Below are positions 46,440 through 60,070 of a stretch of DNA of 64,000 bases, piece after piece. The DNA lies in NCBI RefSeq assembly GCF_016802725.1, contig NC_052676.1, positions 8,132,937-8,196,936 of the forward strand. Reading direction: 5' to 3'. Every line of letters begins with the position of its first letter. Position 1 is the stretch's first letter. The stretch comes from Solenopsis invicta (lineage: Eukaryota; Arthropoda; Insecta; Hymenoptera; Formicidae). A model generated the notes under the pieces. That model was given only the letters and a program-made list of their open reading frames with translations. It had not been told where the DNA came from and did not search any database. The translations under genes were made by a program, and so were the position numbers.

Positions 46440-47142
46440 TTTACAAGGAACGAGAGCAGTGAAGTGTCGAAATTCGGTTGCGGGTGCAAAAATGCTTGGC
46501 GGAACGACTACGGTGTTTCGTGTGTAAGTAAGTAAGCGGGTAAGCTCGTTTCCTTCTCATAGTTTAGCACCAGCTCCGGATCACGCACTTTGCCGGCAAG
46601 TTAGCGGCAAGTTGCCGCCTAGTTCAGGCTCGTGCTCGTATACCGAGCTGCAGGTGCGGCCGCTTTGAGAGAACTTTGACACGTATTATACTCGTTAAGT
46701 TGAAGTATTCACAACCATCCTCGCAAAATGAAAGCCCGCGTGCGATACTGTCTGATTGCGAACTAATCGCACGGTTGTTCAAAAAATTTTTGAAGGATTT
46801 AGAAAATTATTGAAAAGTCCGCTGAGCAAATTTTTTAACAATTCTCTAAGACCTTCTAGCTTCCTGAAGGAGATAAGAGCCAAAAAGTTGAGGGAGCGGA
46901 AAAGGAGATTTTCATTACTGTTGTTTTCTAAACTTTTTCAAATCTTTTTGCGTCCACCACACGAAAAATTCCAGTTATATTTAATAGAAAACTCAGAAGT
47001 TCTATTCGGTTAAGAAATTCAGGAATTCACCAAGTTTGCAAATTTAAAGGTAGAGAAAGTCGAAAAGTAGACCGAACCGCAAGAAAAGAAATTCCAATTG
47101 GATAGTCATTCGTGTGATATCCGAAGACTTTTGAAAAAGTCA

Positions 47143-47175
<33 letters not shown>

Positions 47176-47430
47176 GAAAGAGAGAGTCTTTGAAGCCACA
47201 GGAAACTCGAATGCAAATCTAATGTCGAATTCGCCGAGAGAATCAGAGTCCGTGAGTATCGTGTGCAGCCATTGGACCGAGTTAAATTTACCATTAGTAG
47301 ATCGGAGCTTCCCAGCTTTAAAGGCCCATGTAATGGACGGGAAATTGCATTGAAAATATTTCCGCTCACTGCTTGCAACTTATCAATTATTTGAGAACTG
47401 GATATAAAACAAATCGGAGAAATAAATGGC
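46440..47430. other. CpG-rich island; possible 5' exon with strong splice donor
   Basis: The GC-rich part (46440-46760) includes an ATG in AAAAATGCTTGG (46492), then 32 nt later GTAAGTAAGT (46524), a near-consensus 5' splice site. A short first coding exon or an untranslated exon is possible, but there is no downstream exon to support it. Further frames (46756-47013) are Lys/Arg/Phe-rich without a domain. Confidence 0.3.
47142..47186. repeat. (GA)n microsatellite, imperfect
   Basis: GA run with GGG and AAA interruptions, about 45 bp. Confidence 0.95.
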
Positions 47431-49369
47431 AAATGTAAACTAATACTTCAAAAATAATCAATGAAAGGACCGATTTTGGCTTCCCGAATGGCAAATAAAA
47501 ATGGTATGTTTATTTTGTAATTTTTGCTCTGCTAAATTTAAAATCTTGATTTAAAAAAAATTCAATTTGCAGAGAAAATATTAAAATCAGTATGTAAAGC
47601 TTTTAAATATATAAGAAGTTATTTTGAAAAGTTATTTTAATAAAAGTGTCAAGCTATAGTAAAATAAATAATTACATAATGATTGAATAGTAAATGGATG
47701 TTACAGAAAATCAAATGTGAACTATTTTAAATAAAGCTTGCTTCAATATAAAAATATTAAACATCAGGTATTTTCAATATAATCTAAATCTAATATGACA
47801 GGGAAAAATGGTTATACCGATCAAAATTAGATTTTTGTGCTTAATAATTTTTTTCGTGAATTTACAAGATTTACAAACATTTACAAGATTCTTCAAATTG
47901 CGCGCCACATACTTACCAGATTTAAAACACAGCTTTTAAGAAAGACCCAGAATGTAATATTATAAAAATTAAATTGTTAGTCAATAATTTTGCTAATCGA
48001 TAATGATTTTGATGCTTACAAGCATCTCTTTGATTCCACTCTTCTCATCTCGAAAATCGTAAAGGATTTATTGTGAAAAATATTATCTCGGCCAGAGCTT
48101 GAATACTCGTACGGATGTCTTATCTGGTTTGACCACCAAAGCACTTGGCAATATTTATTATTGAAATAACTATAATAAAATTGGTGGTGTTAAATGAGTG
48201 TCAATTTCAATAATATTAACAAAATTCTAAAATATTTTGTTAAAGTTGTAATTGAAGGTTCGTTCACTTTTACATTTCACGGAAAAAAATGTGTTGAGAA
48301 AATACTTAGTCCGATACGTTTAATTAAACATTGAGTAAATTCAATAATTTCGTAGCATAAAAGAGATACGTGTAATTTATTCATGTCAAACATTTAATTA
48401 ACATTTTTCAATGAAAAATTAAATAAACCGACTCAATATTTAGTTGTGTGTGTATGTGTGTATGAACGTAACGAACTAGATATTTTAGTTCACCAACAAA
48501 TCTCTTTCCTCGGTGTAAGTTTGCATTATGTATTAGTCAACGTACTTTAATCTCTACATTGATTTAAATGATTTTATTGGCTACCTTATTGATAAATTTT
48601 ATTATATAATTTTATTTTATATAACAATTTATTATTATTATTTAAATAACATGCCATATAATAACATGCTAACAGAAACTTTTCTTTTGACTAGAAAAAA
48701 GTAATATGAGACTTAGAGTTATTTTATCAAGCTAAATATTAATACGAAATTTTAAAAGGCTCGGAAATTTACCTGTTTTTTCATGAATCAGATTTTTTCT
48801 TTCTTTAATGTAATATTTGTTCGATTTAAATAAAACTTTGAGAATAATACTTATAAAAGAGATATTTTGCGATAACTCCATTCTTTCTTTTGCCATAAAT
48901 GGAACGCAATATCAACTTGCCTCTTGTCCCGACGAGATTTTATCTCCCATAAGACCTTCGTTTTTGATATTAACATATTTTTTATTTTTTATTAAGCAGA
49001 GCATAAACTATAAAGAGAAGAAAATTATTATATTTTACTAGAAGGAAAGTAGAAATTTAATTATTCGTAAGGCGCAATAATAGTAATTTATGGTAACAAG
49101 TGCTTGATGACTTCACACACGTTTTTTAATATGTTCTCGATAAATTAAAATTTTTGGAAGAATCTGATTTACAGCAGTTTAAGAATTGTAAACGTAACCG
49201 TATCATTTTTATTTGTCACTTTAGTGATTAAAATCGATCAATTTTACCCATCGACCCTTTAACCCTAAAAGTTGTTTCACTGTTTATTTGAAAAGATAAA
49301 ACTCTTGCTTATTTTCATACATATTTGATATAAATAGGTCAACTTTTTATAATAAAAATTCAAACTCAA
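47431..49369. other. AT-rich stretch, no feature seen
   Basis: No sustained protein-like frame, repeat or structure recognised. Confidence 0.6.
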
Positions 49370-49920
49370 AATCCGCAACTTGTTAGATATTCAGATTTTC
49401 CAATTTTTGAGTTTCCCGATTGTCCTGCGGCTTTGCATTTTTCTGCACAGAAAGAAAATAGATTCACCTTGGAGGTAGAATGTCGCAGTCCAGCGCGATT
49501 CTCTCGAGAATCTCTCTCTTTCTTTTTCTCCTCTTCTCTCACCTCTCTGTTATTTTTTCTCTGTCTGTCTCCATGTGCAATACTATGCAAGGGTTGCAAT
49601 TTCTCGAGAACATTCCCGCTGCATCCTTCGGAGACCCCAGGTCCGTTCTACTTGCATCCTGGATGCCTTTACCACGGCGAGGTCCAGGATTCCTTAGACA
49701 CGCTCCGGTCTCGTCTGACGAATTACATTTCCTGAGATTTTGTCATCTACCAAAAGGAGGTCTCACGTTGTTAACGCTCGCCGTCTAAGCGGCTAGTCGC
49801 CTCTAGGCGTATTCGCATTAGCAAGTCCCCTGGCCTCGTACAAAATTTAACCTGATAAAATATCTCCCGCTTGCTGATTCTAACTTTCGATCCCGATGTC
49901 GAAAATACCGGTCTTGGAAC
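49370..49920. other. GC-rich block with overlapping short frames, unassigned
   Basis: Two overlapping plus-strand frames (49433-49735, 49480-49788) cover this region. The second starts MSQSSAILSRISLFLFLLFS, which looks like a signal peptide, but that part is encoded by a CT-rich tract. The palindrome GATTCTCTCGAGAATC lies near 49497. No known family; non-coding island favoured. Confidence 0.25.
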
Positions 49921-50639
49921 GCAAAGTTGCACTCAACTTTCTAAACGTAAGAAATTACCGAAAGCCGTTTCGCAAGTTTTTAAACGTGAGAGCGTCTGAA
50001 ATTTTTTTAAACTTTCAAGACTTCAACGAGGAGTTCGAGAAAAAAAAAGATTGACGTATTTAGTAATAAAATTAGCGGCATAAAAATTGGAAATTCCAAG
50101 ATTGAAGTATATGAGAATTTGATTATTCTGGAATATGAAAATTTTCATGAATATGTATGCTCTTTTTCCTAAAGTTTGGCTTCCCATCGAATTTCTGTTT
50201 CAAACTGTTTTTCGCTAACGATTTTTCGCAGGTGTAAAGTTCAATTAGATTAATTTGTTAATAATAGGTCATAAATTAAAATTTTTTTTTTAATTTTAAA
50301 TTATAAAACTATACTTATCAATGTTCATCATTAGAATATTTTCAAATATTCAAATCCTCGAAGTTTAGTGCAAGATTTTCTAGTCCACGAGTGAATGCGA
50401 GCTTCAGCATTTCCTAGCTACGTCAGTTAATCCTCGGTTTCTCGATAAGACTCTCTGAGGCTCGTCGAAGCTCGATTTATCGCGGCACAATATGTCGTAA
50501 GCTAGTACTTGCAAGCTCGGGGCTCGAAAAGGGACGATCGATTGTTGAAGCGCAACCCCTATAATTTGTTCACATAAATTTGCTCTCTAGCCATACTAAT
50601 GTATACTGCACGCACAATGCATTTTTAATAAAAAATTAA
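49921..50639. other. Mixed intergenic sequence, no gene seen
   Basis: A small CpG-containing patch lies at about 50380-50570; otherwise AT-rich. Confidence 0.5.
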
Positions 50640-53150
50640 AAATTAAAACGATCATTTTACTATTAAATATGAAAATATGTTTATGAAGCTTTTATTGAAA
50701 TCTCTGTTTACACTTCAATTAAAAAATTTCAAAGTAACTCACGAAATACTAAATTTTTCTCAAAACCTCAAATTTCTATGTTAATGCATGTGACATTAAA
50801 AAATTTATTAATTAAAAATTACGGATCCAAAAATGTACTATATCTAACACTGAAAAAAAGTAGTTTGCATTTGTAACATTTGTAATTAAATGTTAAAATA
50901 ATTAAGTAAAGATCTCTGTTTCATTTCTGCTATAATATTAATAATATTTACATACAATGTGTTACACAAACATTAATAAAAAATGATTCTTATTATAATT
51001 GATAATCATTTCCCGTACCAATTAAATAGTAAAATAAATGCAACTATTTTTTCTTTGTCACAGTAACGTGTTGTATGTTATTATCATTAACATTATACCT
51101 CTAATATTATTATTAACATTAATTATAAAATTAATTAATTGAGTTATTAACGTTAATTACAATAGAATTCCTAATTAAAATTAGCTGACTATTCAATAAT
51201 TACTAAATACTTTTTTCAGTAAATTATTACAAATAGGGTATAACGTACTACATGTACTGATAATATTAACAATTTACTCATGATCGGTTTAAATCGTAAT
51301 TTGATAAATTTTTAAAGTGTTATTTGGACTTTTTAAAAGAATTAAACGTTTGAAAATCAATTTTATTACATAGAAAATCTTTATTAATTTAAAAGTTTTT
51401 AAAACTTCCTGAACTTCTTTCGCGTTTTGAAAATAGTTATTGGAAGTGCAGAATTGTTAAGAGAAAATCAAAGAAGACTTTTTAGTTGGAATTAATTTAA
51501 CAGCTTAGTAAATTTAAATGGAATCTGAATCTTTTATTTTTCAATTTACTGGTTTTCTTACGTGTTTTGGATACTATTTTGAGATATTCCCGCCGGGTTC
51601 TAAAGGAGATACGAGTTCTAAAGGAGAGCAATTAAAACTTGGATTATCATTATACTGTTAAATATAAAATGATATATTTCTTTAAATGTCTATTTTTTAA
51701 AACTTCTATTCATACTTTAACTTTAAAATTTTAAAGTAACTGATAAATATTGAACTTGCTCATAAATTTGTGTTTTCTATGTAAATATATGTAAATACAG
51801 AAAATGTAAATACAGAAAGAATTTTGATAATTACAAAATATAAAATGTCTATTTTAAAAATAAATTATTAAATAAAAATTAAAAAAAAATTTTATTTAAT
51901 AATTTACATAACTTTTAGAATTTTTATCCTTTTAGAAATATTAATTATAATATTAAGAATAAGCGTTGAAACTTTTAAGGTTTCCCAGAATTTTTAAGAG
52001 AATACCAAAGAAGATTCTTTACTGAAATTAATTTAACAACTTAATAAATTTATTTAAACACTTTTTACGCTGATCTCGCATCCTCTCTTGATGGTGAGAT
52101 ACTTTGATGTATCAACAGATGTATGAGTTTTGATAAACGAAGCAACGAGAGCAATTAAAGCTTGATCATATTATTACATACGAAATTGTGTTCATAAAAG
52201 AGATTTTTTTTTAAATCTCTGCTCATTTGCTCCAATTTTAAAATTTTTTAGAACGTAACTGATAAAATATTAAATTTTTCTCAACATTTTTAAATAAATG
52301 TATGTTAAGAAACCAATGTGATAATTAAAATATAAAAATGCCCTTGTTTTAAATATTATACAAATTGATATAAGATGTTGTACGACTAGTAACAAAATTT
52401 ACAATTTAACCGAGTCTGATTTAATTTGTAATTTGAAGATCTTATTAAAGCACTATTTGAATTTTTTAGAAAGATACTTGACGTTCAATAACCAGTTTTA
52501 GCATATAAAAATTAAAAAAAATTTATTTAATAATTTATAAATTTCCATGACTTTCTAACCTTTTTTTCCTTTTGCACGTTAAAAGTAATTATTGGAACTC
52601 TTAAGATTCACTAGAATTCTTGCAAAAATGTCAAAGAAGATTTTTTGCTGAAATTAATTTAACAACTTGATAAATTTAACTTGGACCACAGATATCTATA
52701 CTAAACTAGATCGCTAACCTGTGGCATTAGCATATGACAGTATTGAGGCAGGAAGGATATCCGGTTTCAGCCATGTTACCTACAACAAAATGGCCGCTCC
52801 AATGCCGCTCTAATGCTGCTCTTGCTTGTCATTATGGCACGATATCGAAAAAACACACTCGAATCGAATCGCAATTAATATGCTCAACGGTGCTCAGCGA
52901 TTAACTGGTTTAGTTGTCAAACCTGTCAAACACATACGCACTAACCTAATCTACGCGTAGACGCCATTTTCTTGTTGGGTAAGATGGCCGAATCCGGATA
53001 TCCTGCCGGACACAGCTATTCAGCCGAAGGTAGCGATCTAGTTGTTAGATAGATATCTGTGACTTGGACTCTTTATTTTTCACGTCACTAGTCTTCTTAC
53101 ATTCTTTGATATTGAAATACTTCGACTACTAGATATGTTCGTTCTGATAG
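50640..53150. repeat. Old tandem array, about three diverged units
   Basis: The word CAAAGAAGA...GAAATTAATTTAACA is found near 51468, 52003 and 52635. AATCTCTG/AACTTCTA followed by AAAGTAACTGA.AAATA and TTTCTCA is found near 50698, 51705 and 52220. In each unit the blocks occur in the same order. Spacings of about 0.5-1.0 kb vary because of later insertions, including the element at 52687-53061. No protein. Confidence 0.65.
52687..53061. mobile_element. DNA element (375 bp) with 8-bp ACTTGGAC duplication
   Basis: A perfect 8-bp duplication, ACTTGGAC, flanks it (52679-52686, 53062-53069). Ends CACAGATATCTAT pair perfectly, followed by AACTAGATCGCTA, and pairing resumes further in at GGATATCCGG.TTC.GCCAT. 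The interior is GC-richer and unrelated to the surrounding array unit, whose sequence continues on both sides. The 8-bp TSD with CA...TG ends suggests hAT. No transposase. Confidence 0.87.
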
Positions 53151-53181
53151 ACGTAGATACGAAAGAACAGAACGTAAAAAC

Positions 53182-53605
53182 TAGAGTACCTCTAGTAAGA
53201 GTATGGACACCGTCCGCCATTAATAGGGAATCTATGACGGGTTTTCTATAATTTATAGATAAATAAATAAAAAAAAGAAATATGATTAAAATGAATAACT
53301 TCACAGAAATACACGATGACATACTTGAACGATGCCTGACTTCACTAAGCATCACTATATCACTCAAAGAAATAACAAAATATAATAATTAGCCTTAACA
53401 GGATTCAACTTAAATCGATTATATACAAGTATATAACATTGTTTATTAAATTGTATATAAAATCACGCGTATATTTTTTGTTTTTATCAGTATACACAAT
53501 AATGAATTCAATTTTCCCTCTTCTATTTCCCTATTACATATGGCGAATCGAGGAACCAATCAAAAATCGACTAACGGTGTCCATACTCTTACTAGAGGTA
53601 CTCTA
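53182..53605. mobile_element. DNA element (424 bp) with perfect 32-bp inverted ends
   Basis: The 32-bp termini, beginning TAGAGTACCTCTAGTAAGAG, are exact inverted repeats (53182-53213 and 53574-53605). A perfect 8-bp duplication, GTAAAAAC, flanks them (53174-53181, 53606-53613). TAGAG termini with an 8-bp TSD fit hAT. Identical ends and duplication point to a recent insertion. No coding capacity in the interior. Confidence 0.9.
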
Positions 53606-53613
53606 GTAAAAAC

Positions 53614-55309
53614 TATCGTTTCACTACTCTTTTTCCGGGATCTCTACTTCCTCGCAAGTATATCGAGGTCCAGGTGTAAATTAGAAAAAAGTAGAGTTTC
53701 TTGGAAACTTTTGGAGTAAAGTCTCCTTCCATCACGCTCTCATTCGTTCCTATCCGTTCCCTGCAATCTCCAACGATCCTCGTGTTGGTGAGATCTATAT
53801 AGATACGTGTGTGTCTACAGCAGCGAACAAGATGCGTCGATATTATCAACAATAACATGCGTCAGCGTGAGCAAAATGTTGGTGGCGAACTAATATTAAG
53901 TTATAAAGTAAATAACGTTACTGTTTGCCTTAAATAACAAAATCTAATTTAGAGTAATCTATGCAAGTTGTAATCAAAACGCTCTGATACCAAAAAGTTT
54001 AATCATTTTAATGATTTCCTTCTAAATATATGATACCAATTGGCACAACAAAATAATTAAACTCGTACAGAAATACCATCTGTATCTGAATTAAGTAAAA
54101 TTGAGCACGGGATTAAATATCATAAACATTATATAAATAAATTATAAAAGTAATTTGAAAAATGTAATAAAGTGATAAATAAATATGAAAATTACTAAGA
54201 TAATTTTAATTTATCTAAAAATTAATTTCTATTAAAAAGTAAATGACATCTTTGCGTATTTATTACATAATACAGGTTATATATAATCTTTGTCATTATA
54301 AGTTTATAACTTTCTCAAATAACTCTAAACGATATATTGAGAGGTGTAATAAAGAGATTATTTCATAACATTATCATTTCTTTTCTTATATTTGTATTTT
54401 AACATGATGAAATAAAAAAACTTTAATATTTATGGTACAATTTTGCAGATTAATTGTAACAGTTAAAGTTAAAAGATGATTTGTTCGTTAAAGATGACGG
54501 GCACAATGCTGTTGTACAAGAATTAATGTTATAAACGTGCGCGACAAACGAAGTGACATTTTGAATAGTAAAGTTTATATTTCACTAACGTTGAAATATC
54601 TCAACAACCAAAACAATGATAGCGACATTATTTACGGTGGCATTAAATTTTGTGTTTAAACCACGACGTAGCGACCGCTTTTTTTCCACATGCAGTTATT
54701 AAACAGCCAGTAATTTAATTGCCGCCACTAATTTTGCGAGCGTTCTCTCTATCATTCGTCATTTGCGTGAGTTATGAAATTCTTTCTCGGGAGAGAGAAT
54801 TCGCAATAACTAAAATATAAGGTGTCACGATGCGCGGAATGGAAGAGTTCAAAATGTAGTTCAATGCACCTGGCGACTATTCATAATATTCAAATGTTTA
54901 ATTCATAAAGTATAAAATGAAAATTTTAGTGCGGGCTTTTTACCATAATTGTTTAACAATCTCCGATTGTATGACCGACCCGAATTAATAAATTACATAA
55001 ATTATGCAAAAAATGTATAACTTAATGTTTACAATTTTTTAATATTATTTCGTAACAAATCTAGAATAGTTTTACGATAAATTAGCAAATATAATGTTTA
55101 GAGAAATTTAAAATGCACAGGAAAATAATTATATATCTTTACAAAAACTCTAGAAGGTATGTGTAAATTTCAAGAAAGCTTTTACTTCTTTATTTTATTG
55201 TTACTCATATTTTTATTCCAATTTTTCATTTGCTTCTTTATCGATTCTTTTTTATACATCTCTATATTCATTTAATTGTAATGTTCAAAGAATTCGCTTT
55301 AATTTAAAT
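53614..55309. other. Mixed intergenic sequence, no gene seen
   Basis: A CpG-containing patch (53620-53880) is followed by AT-rich sequence and another small patch (54640-54860). No domain in any frame. Confidence 0.5.
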
Positions 55310-55570
55310 TAAAAACTTCACGTTGCGCAACGTTCGTATGCGAAGCTTGTATTCGCCGTTGGGTATACACGGAGTGTTGCAAGACTCGGAATATAGAGAG
55401 ATACCACGTCGCGTCTTCGTAATGACACTTTAAAAGTTAGCCAATGTCTCAGCTCGATAGAGACGTGCGTCGGTATCTCCAACGGGGGATGAAACTTCTT
55501 GGAAATGCAGCAACGAGGATGCACGGGAAACACAGTTAATGTTGCTCGCACTCAAGTAAATATTCAGAAG
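55310..55570. other. Small CpG-rich non-coding island
   Basis: Dense CpG against AT-rich flanks. Short frames only. Confidence 0.4.
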
Positions 55571-57079
55571 AAATTTTCAATATGCACATTTCTGCAAATT
55601 TCAGACTGGAAATCTCACATTTCCCTCTTCTTCTCTTTCCATCACTCATTCTTTGTTTCTCAATCTATGTTTCTTATTTATGTATAAAACGGTTGAGTTT
55701 TCAGATTTCTTGCAATATTTTTATGTTTAAAATGATCATTTTTTAAATTTCCTTTTTTTAAATTTTGTTAGTTACATTTCTAAATATCAAGATTTTGAGA
55801 AATTTGTAATCAAATGATTAATTCAACATTAGGTAATAATAGCTTTTTTTATACAAAAGATCACAAACTGTTTTCTACATCTTAATGAAATATCATGTAT
55901 AAATCGTGTGTTACTGACTGTTACACTGACATAAATACAATCTGACATTTGTGACTATAATTAAAAGTTAAAATAATTATGTTCAGAAGTTCAATTCTTA
56001 CAGTTATTACTAATATAATATTAATAATAATAATAATATGCAATGTGTTACGCTGACTAAAAAGATGCTTGCGGTTACTATAATTTGAATATAGTTGGCA
56101 CCGGATATAATTAAAATTTATAATTTATAAGTAATAATTTAATTTTAAAATTTAGATAAAAAGTTATATTTTAATCAAATGAGATAAAGTCACTCGTACA
56201 AAAGAATTTAAGATTTAAAAACAATATATTCACATTCTTATTTTAAAATTTTATTCTTTTATTCTTAACATAATAAGAGTTCTTCAAATAATTCAATCTG
56301 ACGATATGATAATTCTTTTGATTTAGATTAATACAAAAATAAAAATCAAAGTTGAAAAATATTATGGGAATGTATAAAGCTTATATTATAATGATTTTGA
56401 CAAAGTTTTTTTAAAAGTTTGCAAACTACTTTCAGTTCTGAGGCAATTTTTTGCGCAACCATTTTCTATGTAATCTGTTGTTATGCTTAAAAAAAATGTT
56501 CATGTTAGGATAAATGGTTTGTCTTCAAACTTGAAAGTTACAGCGCCGAGGACAATAGATACTTTATACTCACATTAACTTAAATAATATAAAAAAGGCA
56601 ACATTTTTTATTCTAGAGGTAAAGATGGAGATAACGTATATTCTAACATAATTTAGATAAAGATAGGATAAAAGTATTTCTTCTTCTAGATAATTGTCCA
56701 GATAATTTTATAGACAACAAGAGATACTGCGATTGCAATTATTTTTACAAGTATAACGCCGTATAACGTATTGTGTGTTATTTATTAACATTTTGTAAAC
56801 AATAATTATAAAAATGAGCTCCTAACCGTAATTATTTTAATAATATTCAAAGGTAGCCACAATTATCAAATATTTTTCAGTTACTGATAATTTCAAGGCA
56901 AAATTAGAAAAACTTAATAAAATATAAATTCCCAATCAATGAAGAAAACTACTGTGATCGAGCACTTCCTTGCAGGTGAGAAATAAAAATTACCCTAGGT
57001 GACTATTCTCGGGTTAAAAATAATTGCTAATCTTTTACTGTTGTATTTAGAATTAAAACAATCTTCGTATACCTACATC
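55571..57079. other. AT-rich stretch, no feature seen
   Basis: No coding or structural signal recognised. Confidence 0.6.
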
Positions 57080-57700
57080 TTCAAACGTCTTTGAAGTTCT
57101 CTACGTGTTTTTAAATACTCTGACTCTAGCAAATCTTCGTACATTTTCATTTCCAAGCGCGCTTCTTGCAAAGTTCCTTGTGAGTAAACTCAGAAGATTC
57201 TGCGTTTTAGCTGAAGAATCGAAAATTGTCAGACACACGGCGATTGGAAAACAGCGGAAATTCGTTCCAGCTGAACGCTCGATGAATTTCACGGACAATT
57301 TTAAGGAATAGCATAGCTGATTTCCATTTGGCTTTTACCTTTTCGTTCCTTCGTCGTGGCGAACTTTCGCGGATACGCGCTCGTAAAGTTCAATCTGCAC
57401 GCGAAAAAGCGAAGAGTAGCGAGCGGAGGGTGGAGCGAGCAGAGAAGGGGAAGGAGGATACAGGGGATGGAAATGGAAGACACCGCGGCGAGAGAACAAA
57501 ACTTTTCGACGTCCCTTTCGTATCCGCGCTGACGGAAGTGGTCTTATAGAAGAGAGCGGGCTACATAGGAAGTGAAATCGATGGTGCGAGGCGCAGGGTA
57601 GAGCAACGTGGAGAGTCGGCGAAAAAAGGAAGATGGAGAAAAAGGAAGCAAGACGTCCTCAAGTGAATAGCGATACGCGTCGTCGATATTAGGCCTTTAA
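57080..57700. other. CpG- and purine-rich non-coding island
   Basis: The plus strand is GA-rich with CpGs (57400-57700). Opposing frames of about 60-70 codons cover 57101-57549 without any domain. Confidence 0.4.
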
Positions 57701-59524
57701 AAAAGATATAAAGTGAAAAAGACGAATTAAAAGGGATGAACTAAATGTGAAATGGATCTTTGAACGAACGTTCACCTCGAGTCTTTCAGAAATCGAAGTC
57801 TGCGGAGGATAATTTATCTGTATATTTCTGTACGTAGAAGAAACTTTATAAATGTAATCTTTTATGTTAATGTTTAGGTTTATCTTTCATACAAATCATT
57901 ATCTGTAATATGATGAATTTATTTAAATCATTTTATCCACTTGCTTATAAAATTGTTTTAAAAATTCATGAAAAGAACTCGGAAAATTTATTGCAAGATA
58001 CATATAATAGATAAAAATACTGAAATTTGGCATTAAATTTGTTTACATATTGATATCAATATAGAAATTTATTTTTATTATAAACACGGATTTTTTTTAC
58101 CAATAAAATTAGTATGCTTTTATAAAATCAAATGGGGTATTCCATTTCTATACCAAATATTAAATTCAATAGAATAGAAAATGAAAATTATGTATATTGA
58201 TTGCAATATTATTTAATTATTATATTTTAAATAGTAAATTATAGAAAGTATATAGTCAATTGTAAAAAGTATTTCTATATTTGATTAAAAACTATTTAAA
58301 AAAATATAAATTTTTATAATAGTGATTTAGACAAAGTTATCCTATAATTATTTTTAAGTAAGTAACAGAAGGAGTAAATTTTCATAAAGTTATAGTTCTA
58401 CATTGTTTTTGTTAATATAATAAAAATAAAACAAAATGAGGAAGATGTAAGGCTTATTAGTTTAAAACAATCAGTTGCAAAACAATATAAGAAGATCAAT
58501 GGCTATAAAAATTAAGGATAAAAAGTATAAATAATAGTAAATAATTTAGTCTCCAATCATTTTGAAAAGAAAAAAATGTACGTTTCGACTATGTAATTTT
58601 CATTAGCGTAATATAAAGATAATAAAAAATAATAAATGCGTGAAACATGTTAAATTTAAATTGAAGATGTTTTAACAGTAATTTAAAAAGTTAAAGATGA
58701 ATTAACTGCAAACATTAAACAACGTGCAAAGAATTGTGCACTAAAACAGCATAAAAATAAATACAAAAAAATTATGTTAAAACAGCGTAAAAAACAACAT
58801 AAGGTAAAACAAATTTTACTTTTAGCTTAAACTAATCTAAGTTTAAATATACTGCATTTTTTATTTCGTAAAATATATAGGATAAAAATTTTAGCATTTT
58901 AATTTAAAACATTTTATACAATATGGGAGATAATTACTGTGGAGGATTAAAAATATGAAATTTAAAAAATTTGTAAAATATTTTATATTTGCAATATTAA
59001 GTAATATTAACAGTAACATTTTTATTTATATAAAGAACAATGCATTGTTTTAATGTTTTCCAAAACAAATATTTATTTGATTTTGAAAATTTAATAAAAC
59101 AAAAAATAAGCTATATGTCTTTATTATTTAATCGTTAATTACAATATTTATATTACTAAAAATATGCATGTTATAAACGGTAGGTACTCAAAAACTTTAA
59201 TGTTGTATTCAATTCTAATGTAAAATAAAAGCTTGAAGCTTTAGAAAAATTTCTAGAACAAATGGCATCTGTTACAATTTCCCATTTAACATCATTTACA
59301 AAATATTTAATCACTTAATATATATATTAATAGAGTTTTTGAAAAGAAAATCTTTTAATATGAATATTAATAGATTTTCTGAAAAGAAAATCCATGATTT
59401 CTTTTAAATTGGAACTAGCTTCCAATTAAATCATAAAATGTTTTCTATGTAAATTTATATTTAAAAAAATGATATTTTGTGATATATGCGAAATATAAAT
59501 AATATTATTTTTTACATTTTTTTT
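57701..59524. other. AT-rich stretch, no feature seen
   Basis: Very AT-rich throughout. No frame, repeat or structure named. Confidence 0.6.
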
Positions 59525-59960
59525 TCAGCGCCGTGAGAAATGTTTAACAGCTGATGGATTTGATGCGCGTGCATCGGAAAAAAATGTAAAAAAATCGACC
59601 GGCGCGTTTCACGAACGATTCCCGGCGCATTCAACGTGCCTGCCTGCTCGTCACTTCCGGTTAGTTAACCGCATTTGAAAGCCGACCTGCTCCAGAATCG
59701 AGAACTCGATTCGAGATACGCGCCGGGAATGCGGCGCCTCTCGTTGAGAAAGACACTTCCGCCGAGGCCGAAGACAATCGATACCGTTGCGTCGTTTTCC
59801 TCGCGGAAAATCAACGAATACACACCCATCGCTACCGCTGTATACAATCGAACGCTCGAATGCTATACCACGATATAGTAATGCCAGCAGCACCATTGTG
59901 CACATTAGAACGTTTTCTTGTTCGCGTGATACTTCGCTTAACAATTTCGAAATATTTCCG
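59525..59960. other. CpG-rich non-coding island
   Basis: Abrupt GC-rich block (CGACCGGCGCG, CGCGCCGGGAATGCGGCG). Frames run on both strands in several phases, up to 97 codons, with no recognised domain. Confidence 0.4.
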
Positions 59961-60070
59961 AATTTCTACCAATATTTATCCTTCTTTCTAGAAAAACAAA
60001 CTGCATGATTAATGTATATTATTATAAAATAAATTAACATAAACATGAACACTCGCATTGTTGTTAAACA

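Noticed and set aside
49480..49788. Secreted-type small protein with signal-like N-terminus
   Set aside because: The hydrophobic part comes from a CT-rich tract. An overlapping frame exists and there is no family support; left as unassigned.
55571..57079. Fourth unit of the 50.6-53.1 kb array
   Set aside because: Only generic AT-rich words are shared, with no ordered blocks.
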